DNA of 64,000 nucleotides from Rhizomys pruinosus (taxonomy: Eukaryota > Chordata > Mammalia > Rodentia > Spalacidae): contig VZQC01006589.1 in NCBI GenBank assembly GCA_009823505.1, forward strand, positions 4,499,041-4,563,040, read 5' to 3'. Below, piece after piece: positions 1 through 15,044 of this stretch (position 1 is the stretch's first letter; the number at the start of each line of letters is the position of its first letter). The translations under genes and the position numbers were made by a program. The notes beneath the pieces were generated by a model. The model was not told the origin of the DNA, searched no databases, and was given only the letters and a program-made list of their open reading frames with translations.

Positions 1-645
1 TCTTACAGAGGACCCGGGTTCGATCCCCAGCACCCACATGGCGGCCGAGAACCGTCTGAAACTCCAATTCCAGGAGAACTCCAGTTCCAGGGGAATCCGA
101 CACCCTCTTCTGACCTCCGCGTCATTGCACGACATGGGTGCACACACTTGCATGCAGACAGTACATTCATACACATAAAGAAATTTAAAAAAAATTAAAA
201 AAAAAAAAAAACAACAAAACATACTGACATGTAAAACCTAATAGAGAACTTACAGAGAACACACCTTACAGGAAATCATTAAAAACAACAAAAAACATAC
301 TGAAATATAAAACCTAAGTAGAACAGGTGGAGAACTGTTTCTTATTAACCATCAAGCACCAGACTGGCAGATGATGCAGGTACAGCTGGAGAGATGGCTC
401 TGCAGTTAAGAGCACCTGCTGTTCTTACAGAGGACCCGGGTTCAGTTCCAAGCACCCATATCAGCAGCAGCTAACTCCCATTCCTGTAACTCCAGTTCCA
501 GGGGATCTGTCACTCTCTTTGGGCCTCTGCAAGGCACTGCATATATGTGCATTTACATACATGCAGGTATTACATATATGTGCATTTATATACATGCAGG
601 TATTACATACACAAAAATGAAAATAAGTAAATCCTTAAAAGATAA
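1..645 (+). mobile_element. Two B2 SINEs left of exon 17
   Basis: A plus-strand B2 missing its head runs off the left edge (1-212, A-rich tail). An older plus-strand B2 covers 381-645. Between them (213-380) is plain AT-rich sequence with no exon that I can see. Confidence 0.9.
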
Positions 646-660
646 TGAAGATAAACTTTA

Positions 661-3120
<2,460 letters not shown>

Positions 3121-3244
3121 TTAAAATGATCAGAAGGCAAACTAACATGGAATCACTAAAATTACTTCCAAGATCTAGTGATGGCAAATTCTGGCCCAAA
3201 AGCCAAATCTAGCCTGTAAGATAGAAATAGATCTGTTTATTTAT

Positions 3245-3720
3245 TCCCTTTTTTTTCTTTGAGACACCATCTCATTATATAGCCCTGGCTGAGCTAGAAC
3301 TCACTATGTACACCAAGCTGGCTTCAAACCCAGAGAAGTCTACCTGCCTCTGCCTCCCAGTTGCTGGGATTAAAGGAATATGCCCATTATGTGTAGCCTA
3401 CAGTGGATTTATTTTTACAGAACTGTTTAAAAATCAAAGGGAAGCACGTGAAGGAAACTATCCAGGGTTCATGGACAGCTTGAGCTGTTACTGGTTTTTT
3501 ACAGAATAATTTTGTGATTCCCCTACTGACAAAGACTGTATAAGGGAAGAGCTCACATAAAACAACAACAACAACAACAAAAAACCCCCAAAAAACTCAA
3601 GTGTGTGTGATTCCCATCATCTAATCCTAGCAGTTGGGAAGCTGAGGCAGAAGGATTATAGTTTAAGACCAACCAAGGCTTCAAAGTGAGACATTATCTC
3701 AAGAGAAATTTTTTTAGACT
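3245..3720. repeat. Two old B1 copies in intron 14
   Basis: A minus B1 at 3245-3405 and a diverged plus B1 at 3598-3715, with a short (CAA)n run at 3562-3581 between them. Confidence 0.75.
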
Positions 3721-3804
3721 TGTAATAGCGAAGATATAGTGATTCTAAAATTTAGGTGCTCCAGTATAACTTATTGGCAGTCATTTTATCAATCTAAATG
3801 AAAA

Positions 3805-4575
3805 AAGATGTGGAGAACACTTGGAAGACTTGGAATGAACTTGCCACCCGACCCAGCCATACCACTCCTGGGCATGTACCCTTAAGACTCACCCCACCAC
3901 AGAGATACATGCACGGCCATGTTTATTTATTTATTTTTTTTTGGTCTTTTCGAGACAGGGTCTCCTTGTAGCCCCAGCTGTCCTGGAACTCACTCTGTAG
4001 ACCAGGCTGGCCTTGAACTCACAAAGATCCGCCTGCCTCTGCCTGCGGCTCTCTTCACAATAGCAAGGAGCTGGAACCAACCCAAATGCCCCTCAACTGA
4101 TGAGTGGATAGAGAAAATGTGGGACATCTACACAATGGAGTTCTATGCAGCAGTAAAGAAAGACGACATCACGAGCTTTGCAGGAAAATGGCTGGAGCTA
4201 GAGGACATCACGCTGAGTGAAGTAACACAGTCCCAGAAAAACAAACGACGAATGGTATTCCTCATCTGTGGATGCTAGTGCCAATTACCTAGTTGTAAGT
4301 ATTTCTTGTGCACAGCCCCTTGAGCTTTTGTCCAAAGCAGCTGGGAGTGATGCATATTGGAAACAACAACAACAACAACAACAGAAAGGACTGCATCAAA
4401 GAACTAACTGAAACAGTGAACTTCTGCTCAAAACAGTCAACTTCCTCACAGAGAATATTGAGAAAGACTGAGAAAGAGATGAAAAGCATGTTTGGCAGAA
4501 TGCATGAGCTCTGGTGGGGTGGGGGAATGGGGGGGGACATGGGTCTAGATTTGATAAAAAAAGATATGTATTCAT
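3805..4575 (+). mobile_element. L1 3' end interrupted by a B1
   Basis: This is a plus-strand L1 tail with the ORF2 C-terminal reading [19 protein letters not shown] and [10 protein letters not shown], then a 3' UTR with an (AAC)n run (4362-4383) and the tail motif near 4490. A truncated minus B1 (3920-4052) splits it. Without the B1, the flanking L1 sequence is continuous with the copy at 60192-61257. Confidence 0.9.
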
Positions 4576-4683
4576 ATTCTATACCTTATATGATTATGAT
4601 CTAGTGTGGAGGGGAGTACCTGAAACCTGCCACTCGAACTTATCCTCTGCATGGAATTACCAATTAAGAACTGTACTCCCAGG

Positions 4684-5154
<471 letters not shown>

Positions 5155-5719
5155 CTATTAAAATTATTTAAAACAAAATATAGTTAGGAGAGAAGAAAAG
5201 AAACAGAGGACCATATCAATTCTGTAAGCCTGTGCTATCAGATGAGCACACTGAAGGTATACAGAAGTCAATGTGACCTGACTCTGGAACCGTTCTGACA
5301 AGCAGGGCTTCAGTAACATACTACTGTAGCTTCACTGTCCTGACTATGGCAAACTTATGATTCCAGACAATGCTGAACATGCTTTAACCATTCAGTTCAA
5401 AGCTTCATGACAATCCATGATGACTGGCATGGCCAGAGGTGTCTCAGAAGCAACATGTTACTTTACTGCTTTTAGAGATGGCATTTTTACCATTATTTGG
5501 CCATTTACGATTTGGGTCCCAGATACATTTGGGCATCACATTTTTTACAAAAGGGCCCACAAAGCAAATCCAGTAAATTTAATATCTTCTATTTTCTAAC
5601 ATAAACTAAGAAAAATTTTGTGACAACAGAAGTTTTTTCAAGGATATAACCACACTAATCAGAACTAAACCAAAATTAGTGGAGGAATACAAAACTGGAA
5701 TTAAGAATAAAGCCATCCT

Positions 5720-5825
5720 GTGCTCATGTCACAGGACATATACCAAAATTGGAACAATACAGAGAAGATTAGCATGGGTCCTGCATGAGGAAGACATGCT
5801 CATTGGTGAACTGTTCATACTTTTC
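5720..5825 (+). pseudogene. U6 snRNA pseudogene
   Basis: This resembles the full length of U6 (gtgctc at the start, then ccaaaattggaacaatacag and agaagattagcatgg). It has many changes in the 5' stem (gtcacagg in place of gcttcggcag) and in the 3' half. No proximal TATA or upstream element is visible, so it is a retrocopy, not a working gene. Confidence 0.88.
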
Positions 5826-6024
5826 TATTATATATTGCTAGGTTTGTTTTTTAACAGCTGGAATTTATTAAGATGCATTATTTTTATTTTAATCACAGCC
5901 AAAACCACTTTGAGTGGTATTAATAGAGTGGTAGATTTTCTTCCAAGCGACTAAATAAAAATTGACATACTTTTCATCCAAAGTCTTATACATTATGTTG
6001 TTCTATAATGAAAAATGTTAATAT

Positions 6025-6965
6025 GGCTTTTTTTTGTCTTTTGGAGACGGGGTCTCCCTGTAGCCACAGCTGTCCTAGAACTCACTATGTATACCAGGCT
6101 GGCCTTGAATTTACAGAGATCCTCCTGCCTCTGCCTCCCAAGTGCTGGGATTACAGGTGTGCACCACCACGCCCAGTGATATGGCTTTATATACTACTAA
6201 AAATAGCTTTGAGATCAAGGAAAAATAAATAACTCTTGTACAGTTAAAAAAAGAGTAAAGCTATTTTTCAGGTCCTCTTTATTTAAAAAAAATATTTTTT
6301 TGGTCTTTTTGAGACAGGGTCTCCCTTTAGTCCCAGCTGGCCTGGAGCTCGCTATGTAGACCAGGCTGGCCTTGAACTCTCAGAGATCCGCCTGCCTCTG
6401 CCTCTTGAATGCTGGGATTAAAGGCGTGCACCACTACGCCTGGCTTAAAAATATTTTTAATTATGTGTATTCATTTGTGTCTGTATGTGAGTATGCACAC
6501 GTGTGTGGCTGCCTGCACAGGTCAGAAAAAGAGCATGAGATCTCCTGGAACTGGAATTGTAGACAATTGTGAGTGGTCTCATGTAGGTGCTAGCAGCTGA
6601 ATTCAGATCCTCTGAAAGAACAGTATGCTCTCCTAACTCCTGAGCCATTTCTCCAGTCCCTTTCTTACCATAAATGCCCAGAGAATGCACTGTGGTCCCG
6701 GCTCTCAGTTCACACCCACTGCCACTTACACTAAGAGTCAGTTGAACATGTGCCCAGTACTGAATTATAGACTAAGCTTTGGATAATGATTTTTACCTTA
6801 GCACAAGCTAACTTTGAATTAGAATTAAAACTTCAGAATTAGTTTTAAAATAGTTTACAAATCTAGATTTACTTTGTGGGAGAGGGGCAGGGAGACTAGG
6901 GATACAACTCAGAGCTGTGCAAATGCTAGGCAAATGACCTACTGCTGAACTCCATCTCTAGCCCA
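6025..6965. repeat. Intron 13 SINE cluster
   Basis: Minus-strand B1 copies at 6025-6178 and 6294-6445, a minus B2 at 6450-6656, and a minus ID-like piece at 6888-6965 (ctgaactccatctctagccc end). The stretch 6657-6887 is unique and holds the rejected exon candidate 6669-6759. Confidence 0.82.
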
Positions 6966-7148
6966 CAAGCCTAGAAATTCAAAATGTTTGCTTTGTATAA
7001 TATTAACTTGTAAAACCATAGCTACCAGCATTCTCTTCCTTAGCATTCTAACAGCAACATTTCTAAAGCTCTTCCTAAAGTGGGATTAATCCAACATTTT
7101 GTTATTTTCAGAGATTCCAGCAGTTTCTTTAAAAGATAAATGTCATAC

Positions 7149-7215
7149 CTCTACTTCATTCAAAGCTGAGTCTAAATCACACTTCCAGTTCTTTTTAAAT
7201 TGCCTCACTTGTAAC
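7149..7215 (-). CDS. Topaz1: Topaz1 exon 13
   Basis: This is a 67-base exon reading LQVRQFKKNWKCDLDSALNE then VE, with a GTAGAG/GTATGA donor. Two acceptors fit the phase. One is AAAG before 7215, preceded by TTCTCTTCTATC and preferred. The other is GTGAG before 7203, which would drop four residues. The RFKKNWKCDL motif is conserved in mammals as remembered. It ends on a whole codon. Confidence 0.88.
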
Positions 7216-7354
7216 CTTTAATGATAGAAGAGAATTAATTATGCTTATTTCACCCCTAGGTCAGCATTGTTCTTGTTTGTTCTACTGTTTGAACGTACAA
7301 GGCCCGAGAAAAATGAATGCATCAAATATATTCTAAAAATTCTTCACAGCTAAC

Positions 7355-7620
7355 TTAATTTTTTACATTTATTTTGTGTGTATATGTGTATGTGGGGGGG
7401 GTGTATATGGGTACATGCAAGTCACAGTGTGCATGTAGTGGTCAGAGGAGTGGTCCTCTCCTTCCACCATGTAGGTTCCAGATATGGTGGTCAGGTTGTC
7501 AAACCTGGTAGCAAGCACCTTTCTTTACCTGCTGAGCCAGCTTGTTGACCCCAGGTCTCTATCTTCTTGCTTTAGCCTTCTAAGTGCTGAATTATAGATA
7601 CATGCCACAATGTCAGCTAG
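7355..7620 (-). mobile_element. B3-type SINE
   Basis: A minus-strand B3 (TG-rich left part, then ctctccttccaccatgtagg) at 7355-7555, followed by a short B1-like remnant to 7620. Confidence 0.75.
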
Positions 7621-7864
7621 AACAAGGTATTTTTATATCTACAAAAAATATCTTGCTAGAAATTGAATTAAACCAATAAATGAATTTGGGGAGAATCGAT
7701 ATCATCATTGCCTTTCAATTCAGAGTATGTTCCTTCAATTATTTAACCTCTTAACATTTCATAGGTTCCAGCCTTTGAGCAAGTAAATTTAATGTTTTGC
7801 TAGATTTTTAGGTAGATATTTCATTTTAGGAGTCATCATAAATGGTGTTGTTTTAAATGCTGGT

Positions 7865-8300
7865 TTCCTCAGTTCATTGCCGGTTTATAGAAACATAATA
7901 GCTATTAGTTTTTATTCTGCAACTTTGCTGTTTTCATTCTTTAGTTCTGGGACTGTTTTGGGTAGATTCTTTGCTGTAGAAAATGCATGCTACCTGCAAA
8001 TGCATAGTATTATTTTACTTCCAATTTGTGTGCCTTTTATTTCTTATTACACTGGCTTAGATATTCAATATTATTTAAAATGATAGATATGGCAGATGAT
8101 CTTGAGAGAGGTATGTGCAGACAGTCTTGCCTTGTTCTCAATCTTGAAGAAAAACCTCCAGTGTTCTTCCAAGTATGATGGTTTGTTATAGGTTGGTTAC
8201 AAATCTCTTTACCAAGTTAAATAATCTGTCCTTTATTTCTAATCTGTTGAGGATTTTTTTACATTGAAGTTCATGAAAGATGCTGTTTATAGTCTGTCTC
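7865..8300 (-). mobile_element. Old L1 ORF2 fragment
   Basis: Read on the plus strand, the sequence follows the antisense of the L1 ORF2 middle (ttctgcaactttgctg, then ctgcaaatgcatagtatt and gtgccttttatttctt). It is diverged and has many stops. Its right part is duplicated (see 8168-8940). Confidence 0.65.
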
Positions 8301-8940
8301 TGTCTCTCCTTCCTTCCTTTCCTTCCTTCCTTTCCTTCCTTCCTTTCTTTCTTCTTTCTTTTTCTTTCTTTCTTTTTCTTTCTTTCTTTCTTTCTTTCTT
8401 TTTCTTTCTTCCTTCCTTCCTTCCTTCCTTCCTTCCTTCCTTCCTTCCCTTTCTTCCTTTCTTTCTTTCTTTCCTTCCTTCCTTTTCTCTCTCTCTCTTT
8501 CCTTCCTTCCTTTTTATTTTTTCTTTTCTTTTTTTTTTTTTTTTTGTNTCCAAGTATGATGGTTTGTTATAGGTTGGTTACAAATCTCTTTACCAAGTTT
8601 CATGTAAATAATCTGTCCTTTATTTTCTAATCTTGTTGAGGATTTTTTTACATTGAAGTTCATGAAAGATGCTGGTTTATGAGCTGTCCTCTGGCTCTCC
8701 TTCCTTTCCATTTCCTTCCCCGTCCCTTTCCTTCCTTCCTTTCTTTCTTCTTTCTTTTCTCTTTTTCTTTTTCTTTTCTTTTTTTCTTTCTTTCTTTTTC
8801 TTTCTCCTCCTTCCTTCCTTCCTTCCTTCCTTCCTTCCTTCCCCTTTCTTCCTTTCTTTCTTTCTTCTCCTTCCTTTCCTTCTCTCTCTCTCTCTATTCC
8901 CTTCCTTTTTATTTTTTCTTTGTCTTTTTTTTTTTTTTTT
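8168..8940. repeat. Tandem copy across a lone N, with a (TTCC)n tract
   Basis: The segment 8168-8547 (tccaagtatgatggtttgtt, then a long CT tract) is repeated at 8549-8940 with small indels. The two copies are separated by a single N at 8548. Each contains a polypyrimidine (TTCC)n/(TTTC)n tract (8305-8520 and 8697-8925). The N and the redundant flank point to an unclosed or doubly filled assembly gap. The long Lys/Arg/Glu- or Phe/Ser-rich open frames here come only from the simple repeat. Confidence 0.9.
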
Positions 8941-9800
8941 TGAGACAGTCTCCCTATAGCCCCAACTGTTCTGGAACTCAGCATGTAGACCAGGCTGGCC
9001 TTGCACTCACAGAGATCCTCCTGCCTCTGTCTATTGATTGCTGGGATTAAAGGTGTGTACCACCAGGCCTGGCACTTTTCTTTCTGAAACAGGGTCTCAT
9101 GCAACCCGAGCTGGACTCAAACCTGTTATGTAGCCAATGCTAGACCTGAATTCCTGATCCTCCTGCCTCTGTCTCCCAAGTGCTAGACTACAAGTATTCA
9201 GCTATCACACCTGGCATTTCTTGTACCCATTTTTTTTTAGACAGTCCGATTATGTAGCCCTGGCTGGCCTATAACTCTCTATGTAGAATAGACTGGCCCT
9301 GAACTCACGGAGAACCATCTACCTCTGCTTCTGGAGTGTTGGAACTAAAGGCATGCATTACCACATTGGGCCCATGTTGGTTTTTGTATATGGGTAATTC
9401 TGGTATCAAAAATACTGATAAGCCAGGCATGGTAGCACATGCCCATAATCCTAGCAGTTGGGAGGCTGAGGCAGGATCATCAAATCCTAGGAGAGCCTGG
9501 ACTACATAGTGAGACCCTATATGGGAAAAAATTGAAAAAAAAAAAAAAAAGGCACAGAAAGAATACAGGCCACTAAATATTGTCCTTTTCTTTTGTATTT
9601 TCTCTTTTTCTTTTCTTTTTTTTTTTTTTTTTTTTTTGTCTTTTAGAGACAGGGTTCCCTGTAGCCCCAGCTGTCCTGGAGCTCACTCTGTAGACCAGGC
9701 TGGCCTTGAACTCACAAAGATCCACCTGTCTCTGCCTCCCAAGGGCTAGGATTAAAGGCATGTGCCACCACGCCCGGCTTCTTTTGTATTTTCTAGAAGT
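8922..9800. repeat. Cluster of five B1 copies in intron 12
   Basis: Minus-strand B1 copies at 8930-9074, 9085-9215 (old) and 9230-9370 (old), a plus B1 at 9420-9550, and a young minus B1 at 9610-9780. No coding signal lies between them. Confidence 0.82.
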
Positions 9801-10024
9801 CTGTGTAAATTCATGCAGACTCATGTTTAGGGGAACTAGCTCTTGGGATGACATTTTCAGAAGCTTTTAAATTGTGGGTGACATTTCTTCAATGATACAC
9901 AACTATTCAGATCTAGAAATTCTTCTACTTCATTTTCATTGCTGAGTTCATTTGCATCGAGTTGTTCACAGTAATCCTCTCAGTGGTAGGAGGATCTGCA
10001 CTGCTACCCTTTATCTTTTCAAAT

Positions 10025-10930
10025 AAACAACTCTAGGTGTGTGTGGGTGTAAGTAAACAACATGTGTATGTGCATGTATCTGAAGACCAAGGTCAACCTC
10101 AGCAGCAGTTCTTCAGGAGCTGTCCCTCTTGTGCTTTGAAACAGGGTCTTTCCTTGAACCCAGAACTTGCTAAGTAGGCAAGGCTGTCTGACCAGCTAAC
10201 CCCAGGGATCTGCCTCTCTGTCTCTGTTGTGCTGAGATTACAAGCATGTACCACCATGCCCAGCTTTTTGTTATTTTTTTGAAAGTGGGTCTTCCTGTAA
10301 CCCCAGCTAACCTTGAGCTCAATATGTAGAGCAGGCTGACCTTGATCTCAGAGATTTACCTGCCTCTGTACCCTGAGTGCTGGGACTAAATGTAAGTGAC
10401 ACCACAGCTGGCCATGGCCAATTTTTTGGGTGGGTGCTGGGGATTGAACTCAGGTCCTCCTGCTTGTGTAGCAAGAACTTTACTGTGTTATTTTCCCGAA
10501 CCAACCAAACTTTTTTTATTTTTATTTTATTTTATTTTATTTTATTTATTTCTGTATGTGTATGAATGTACTGTCTGCATGCAGGTCTGTGCACCCGTGT
10601 CGTGCAATGCCGCGGAGGTCAGAAGAGGGTGTCGGATTCCCCTGGAACTGGAGTTCTCCTGGAATTGGAGTTTCAGACGGTTCTCAGCGGCCATGTGGGT
10701 GCTGGGGATCGAACCTGGGTCCTCTGCAAGAGCGGTCAGAGCTCTTAACCGCTAGGCCATCTCTCCAGCCCCCCAACCAAACTTTTTTTAATCATTGCTT
10801 TCTTTTTTCTTGATACAGGCGTATCATGATACCACTTGTCTGAATTTTGCACTGCTAGAGATGGGACCCAGGACTCTGTATATGGCAGGCAAGTGCTCTG
10901 CCAAGGAGGTGCAAATCTATGGCACTACTC
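10025..10930 (-). repeat. B4-type composite SINEs and a B2
   Basis: A minus B4-like element (10025-10265), a second B1/B4-like copy (10266-10500), a (TTTTA)n run, and a young minus B2 (10525-10775). A weak ID-like stretch follows to 10930. The part 10931-11364 is unique, with an ~35-bp tandem repeat around 11228-11300 (gatgggtga.ggcaggtctg). Confidence 0.7.
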
Positions 10931-11363
10931 TTTCAACTATCAGAGATTAAACAAATGAAGAAGCCTTTGAAGCCTCAGAAATAGAGTAAACAAAGTGAAT
11001 GAAAGGAGTCCTATGAGCATTAAGCTAACATGACAAAAAGTGAGCAGGGCAGAAAAAAAGAATTAAGGTAATTTGCAGAGTGCATTAAGTGGAATTAAGT
11101 ACAAAGTAAAACAAGATGAGAGAGACTCCTTGGCCCCTAGTGGTCCAGACACTGAGATAAAACAAGGAACTGAGAAAGATGTGTGAGGCAAGCAGAAATC
11201 TCTCAGTCAGATGTGGCCAGAGACAGGGAAGGGCTTATGATGGGTGATGGCAGGTCTGAGATATGATGGGTGACGGCAGGTCTGAGATATGAGTGATGAC
11301 AAGTGTTCCACCTTCATACTCTCTAGTCCTTATCCAAAAACAGGCACTTAGCCTTAAATCTTA

Positions 11364-11975
<612 letters not shown>

Positions 11976-11999
11976 CATGCCTTTATTTAAGAATTTAAA

Positions 12000-12385
12000 G
12001 CAGCTGAGTGTGGCAATACACCCTTTAAGTCTAGCACTTAGGAGGCAGATGCAAGCAAATCTCTGTGAGTTGGAGGCCAGACTGATCTATACAGCAAGTT
12101 CTAGGCCTGCCAGGGCTATATAGTGAGAGACCTTGTATCAAAACAAAACAAAATAAAACAAAACAAAAACAAGGTTAAAGCAAAAATCAAACAATTTTGA
12201 ATATAAAAATGGAATTTTCAGCCGGGCGTGATGGCGCACGCCTTTAATCCTAGCACTTGGGAGGCAGAGGCAGGCGGATCTTTGTGAGTTCAAGGCCAGC
12301 CTGGTCTACAGAGTGAATTCCAGGACAGCTGGGGCTACAGGGAGACCCTGTCTCGAAAAGACAAAAAAAAAAAAAAAAAAAAAGG
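12000..12385 (+). mobile_element. Two B1 SINEs
   Basis: An older plus B1 at 12000-12160 with a (AAAAC)n tail, then a young plus B1 at 12220-12383 (gccgggcgtgatggcgcacg head, A-rich tail). The stretch 12386-12900 is unique intron sequence with no recognised element. Confidence 0.88.
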
Positions 12386-12899
12386 AATTTTCTTCCCATT
12401 CTCCAAGTTATCTCAATCACTCTAATCTGGCTGTCTGTCCAGGATAGTACTCCTTTTCATACCTCATTCCTGATTATAAATTCCTAAGAAGTTTGTCCTG
12501 AGCCTTACCTAGGGCCCTGGTCAGGAAGAATTTATTATTACATAATAAATTAATAACCTATGTGACTGAGTGCCCACATACAGTGAATTATTTGACTTCA
12601 AAACTTAATTCATAAGATTTCCTGTCTTTTTTGTGTCCCTCAGCTCTAATGGAGAGAGCTAACAGAAGTTTCTGGATGCTTCTAGTGTGAGAATGGGTAA
12701 ATGGCAGGCAGGTCTTCCATAGCTATTGTCCTGGGAGGGTGGGAAGGCTCAGGGTTGTGGACTGGACAGTCTCTCATGGTGGCCTTGTGTCTAGGCATCC
12801 ATTGCTACCCCAGGGCAGGGTGAGACTGACACAGCCGGAACTGTGTAGGGCCTAAGACCTGTCCTGTTTCAAAATTATTAAATATTAATATGTTTGTAT

Positions 12900-12918
12900 T
12901 TTATTTATTTAGTTGTAG

Positions 12919-12959
<41 letters not shown>

Positions 12960-13540
12960 TTGCAGGCACATACACACTATGGCTTGTCTGTGGAGGTCAG
13001 AGGATAAGTTTTGGGAGCCTTCCACTTTGTTTGAGACAGGGTCTTTTCTGCTCTTTATGTATTCCTGGCTAGCTGTTCCATTGGCTGCCGAGCAATTCTG
13101 CTGTCTTGCCTTAGGGATGATAGGGCCACAGATGTGTGCACTACATCTGGCATTTTAAGGCGAGTTCTAGGGGTCTGAACTTAGGTCCTCATTCTTACAT
13201 GGCAACCACTTTTTCCCACTGAGCCATCTCCTTGGGCCCCTGAAAATGTTTTGAAAGGGAACAAAACATCAGGAGAGGAAGCTGTTTCTTCCACTTGGTC
13301 ATTAGGCCTTAAAACTGACATATAAGACAGAATTTCTTTTAGTGAAGGATAATCATAAAAAAAATCCCTGAGTTTTCTGATTCTTCTAAAAACTGACTAA
13401 AATCTGGTGGCAGGTTTGTTTGTTTGGAGAGAGGGTTCCTTGTAGCCCCAGAACTCAGTATGTAGATAGGCTGGGCTCAATCTCAGAGATCCACCTGCTG
13501 GGACTAATGGTGCATGCTACCATGCCTGGTTTGGTGGCAC
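12900..13540 (-). repeat. (GT)n tract, B4-type SINE and old B1
   Basis: A (GT)n run at 12919-12958 leads into a minus B3/B4-type composite (to about 13240). An old minus B1 follows at 13405-13540. The region 13541-13990 is unique and contains the candidate cassette exon discussed in the findings (13635-13685). Confidence 0.7.
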
Positions 13541-13989
13541 CTTCTGAGAGGGCCCTAGAAACTCTATTTTAAGTCATATGATTAAGTAAACTGGAAAAAT
13601 TTTTGGTGAAAAACTTTGCAAATAAAAAAAATACCTGCTTCCCGCCTGCTATAAATGCTAATTCTTGAACTGTTTTCATTAGCTCCTCTGGATACAAAGC
13701 AGTCAATTTTATTTTAAAAAAGGAAAACAACTCCTCTCCCAAACCTACTGAACATTAAACAGTTTTCTGCATAGCATGACATGACACAGAAAGCACCATA
13801 AGGGCTTACTGTCCTGCTCTACTACAATGCCTCCTGGCCTCTGTATTCCCTGCCCTGTGGTGATTTTTGATCAGAAGGACAGGGCAAAACACAAAATAAG
13901 CCAGAGAAAGAACCAATTAGCTACTTGATTACTGATATACTTAAAACTTACCCTTTAACACTGAAAAAAAAAAGAGTATAATGCTTTTG

Positions 13990-14605
13990 TGCACGCATGT
14001 GTGTGTGCGTGGTGTGTGTGTGTGTGTGTGTGTCTGTGTGTGTGTGTGTGTCTGTGTGTGTCTGTGTTTTGAGACACGGTCTCCCTGTAGCCCCAGCTGT
14101 CCTGGAACTCACTATGTAGACCAGGCTGGCCTTGAACTCACAGAGATCTGCCTACCCCTTCTCCCAAGTGTTGCGATTAAAGGCATGGGCCACCGTGCCT
14201 GGCTCAATTATTTCTTTTATTTTTATTTTTTTATGTTTTTGAGACAGGGTCTCCCTGTAGCCCCAGCTGTCCTGGAACTCACTATGTAGACCAGGCTGGC
14301 CTTGAACTCACAGAGATCCGTCTGCCTCTGCCTCTTGAGTGCTGGGATTACAGGCGTGCACTACCATGCCTGTAATATATGTATTTTAAAAAATATTATT
14401 TTTATTTTATGTGTATGAGTGTATTGTCTGCATGTGTGTAAGTGCACCTGTGTCATGAAATGCCCACAGAGTTCAGAAGAGAATGTCACATCCCCTAGAA
14501 GTGGAGTTATGGATGGTTGTTAGCCATGTGAGTAATGGGAATCAAACCCAGTCCTCTTCAAGAGCAGTCAGTGCTCTTAACTGCTGAGCCATCTCTCTAG
14601 CCACA
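13990..14605 (-). repeat. (TG)n tract, two B1, one B2
   Basis: (TG)n with interruptions at 13996-14066, minus B1 copies at 14066-14205 and 14215-14375, minus B2 at 14390-14605. The stretch 14606-15040 is unique with no feature found. Confidence 0.87.
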
Positions 14606-15044
14606 GTACAATTATTTCTTGAATATGAACTAGGCAACAATCATTTTTAAGTATAAAATAAAGTTTGAATTTATGTTTTCTCTATGCTAGTAGGTTAATG
14701 AAATGGGAATGTCACATTGCTAGAATCAGGAGGAAGACATTTTCTATGAAGATGGTATGGTTCTGTCATCCCTGATTCCTGAAATAGTCTCAACAAGGAT
14801 GCTAATTGATATTGGCCTCAAATGCTTTTTAGAAATAATGGCTTCAAACTAATTGTGAAACCAACAACCCTTTGCAGAACACCCCTCAAAACCCCCAAAT
14901 CATTATCTTTGTTGATACTCTCCAAGAAGGGCAATTTGCTTTGGGTAGTAACTAGTGTAATTTCTTTTGGAAAGCCAGGCTATTCACCATCACAGTTTCT
15001 GGAGTCCTTACTAAGGTTTTCTATAGTGCTATAGTTGAGAAACA

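Noticed and set aside
5720..5825. A working U6 snRNA gene.
   Set aside because: Many changes in conserved stems and no upstream Pol III elements.
8264..9104. Long open frames rich in Phe/Ser/Leu or Lys/Arg/Glu.
   Set aside because: They are translations of the (TTCC)n/(TTTC)n tract and the duplicated gap flank, plus a B1.
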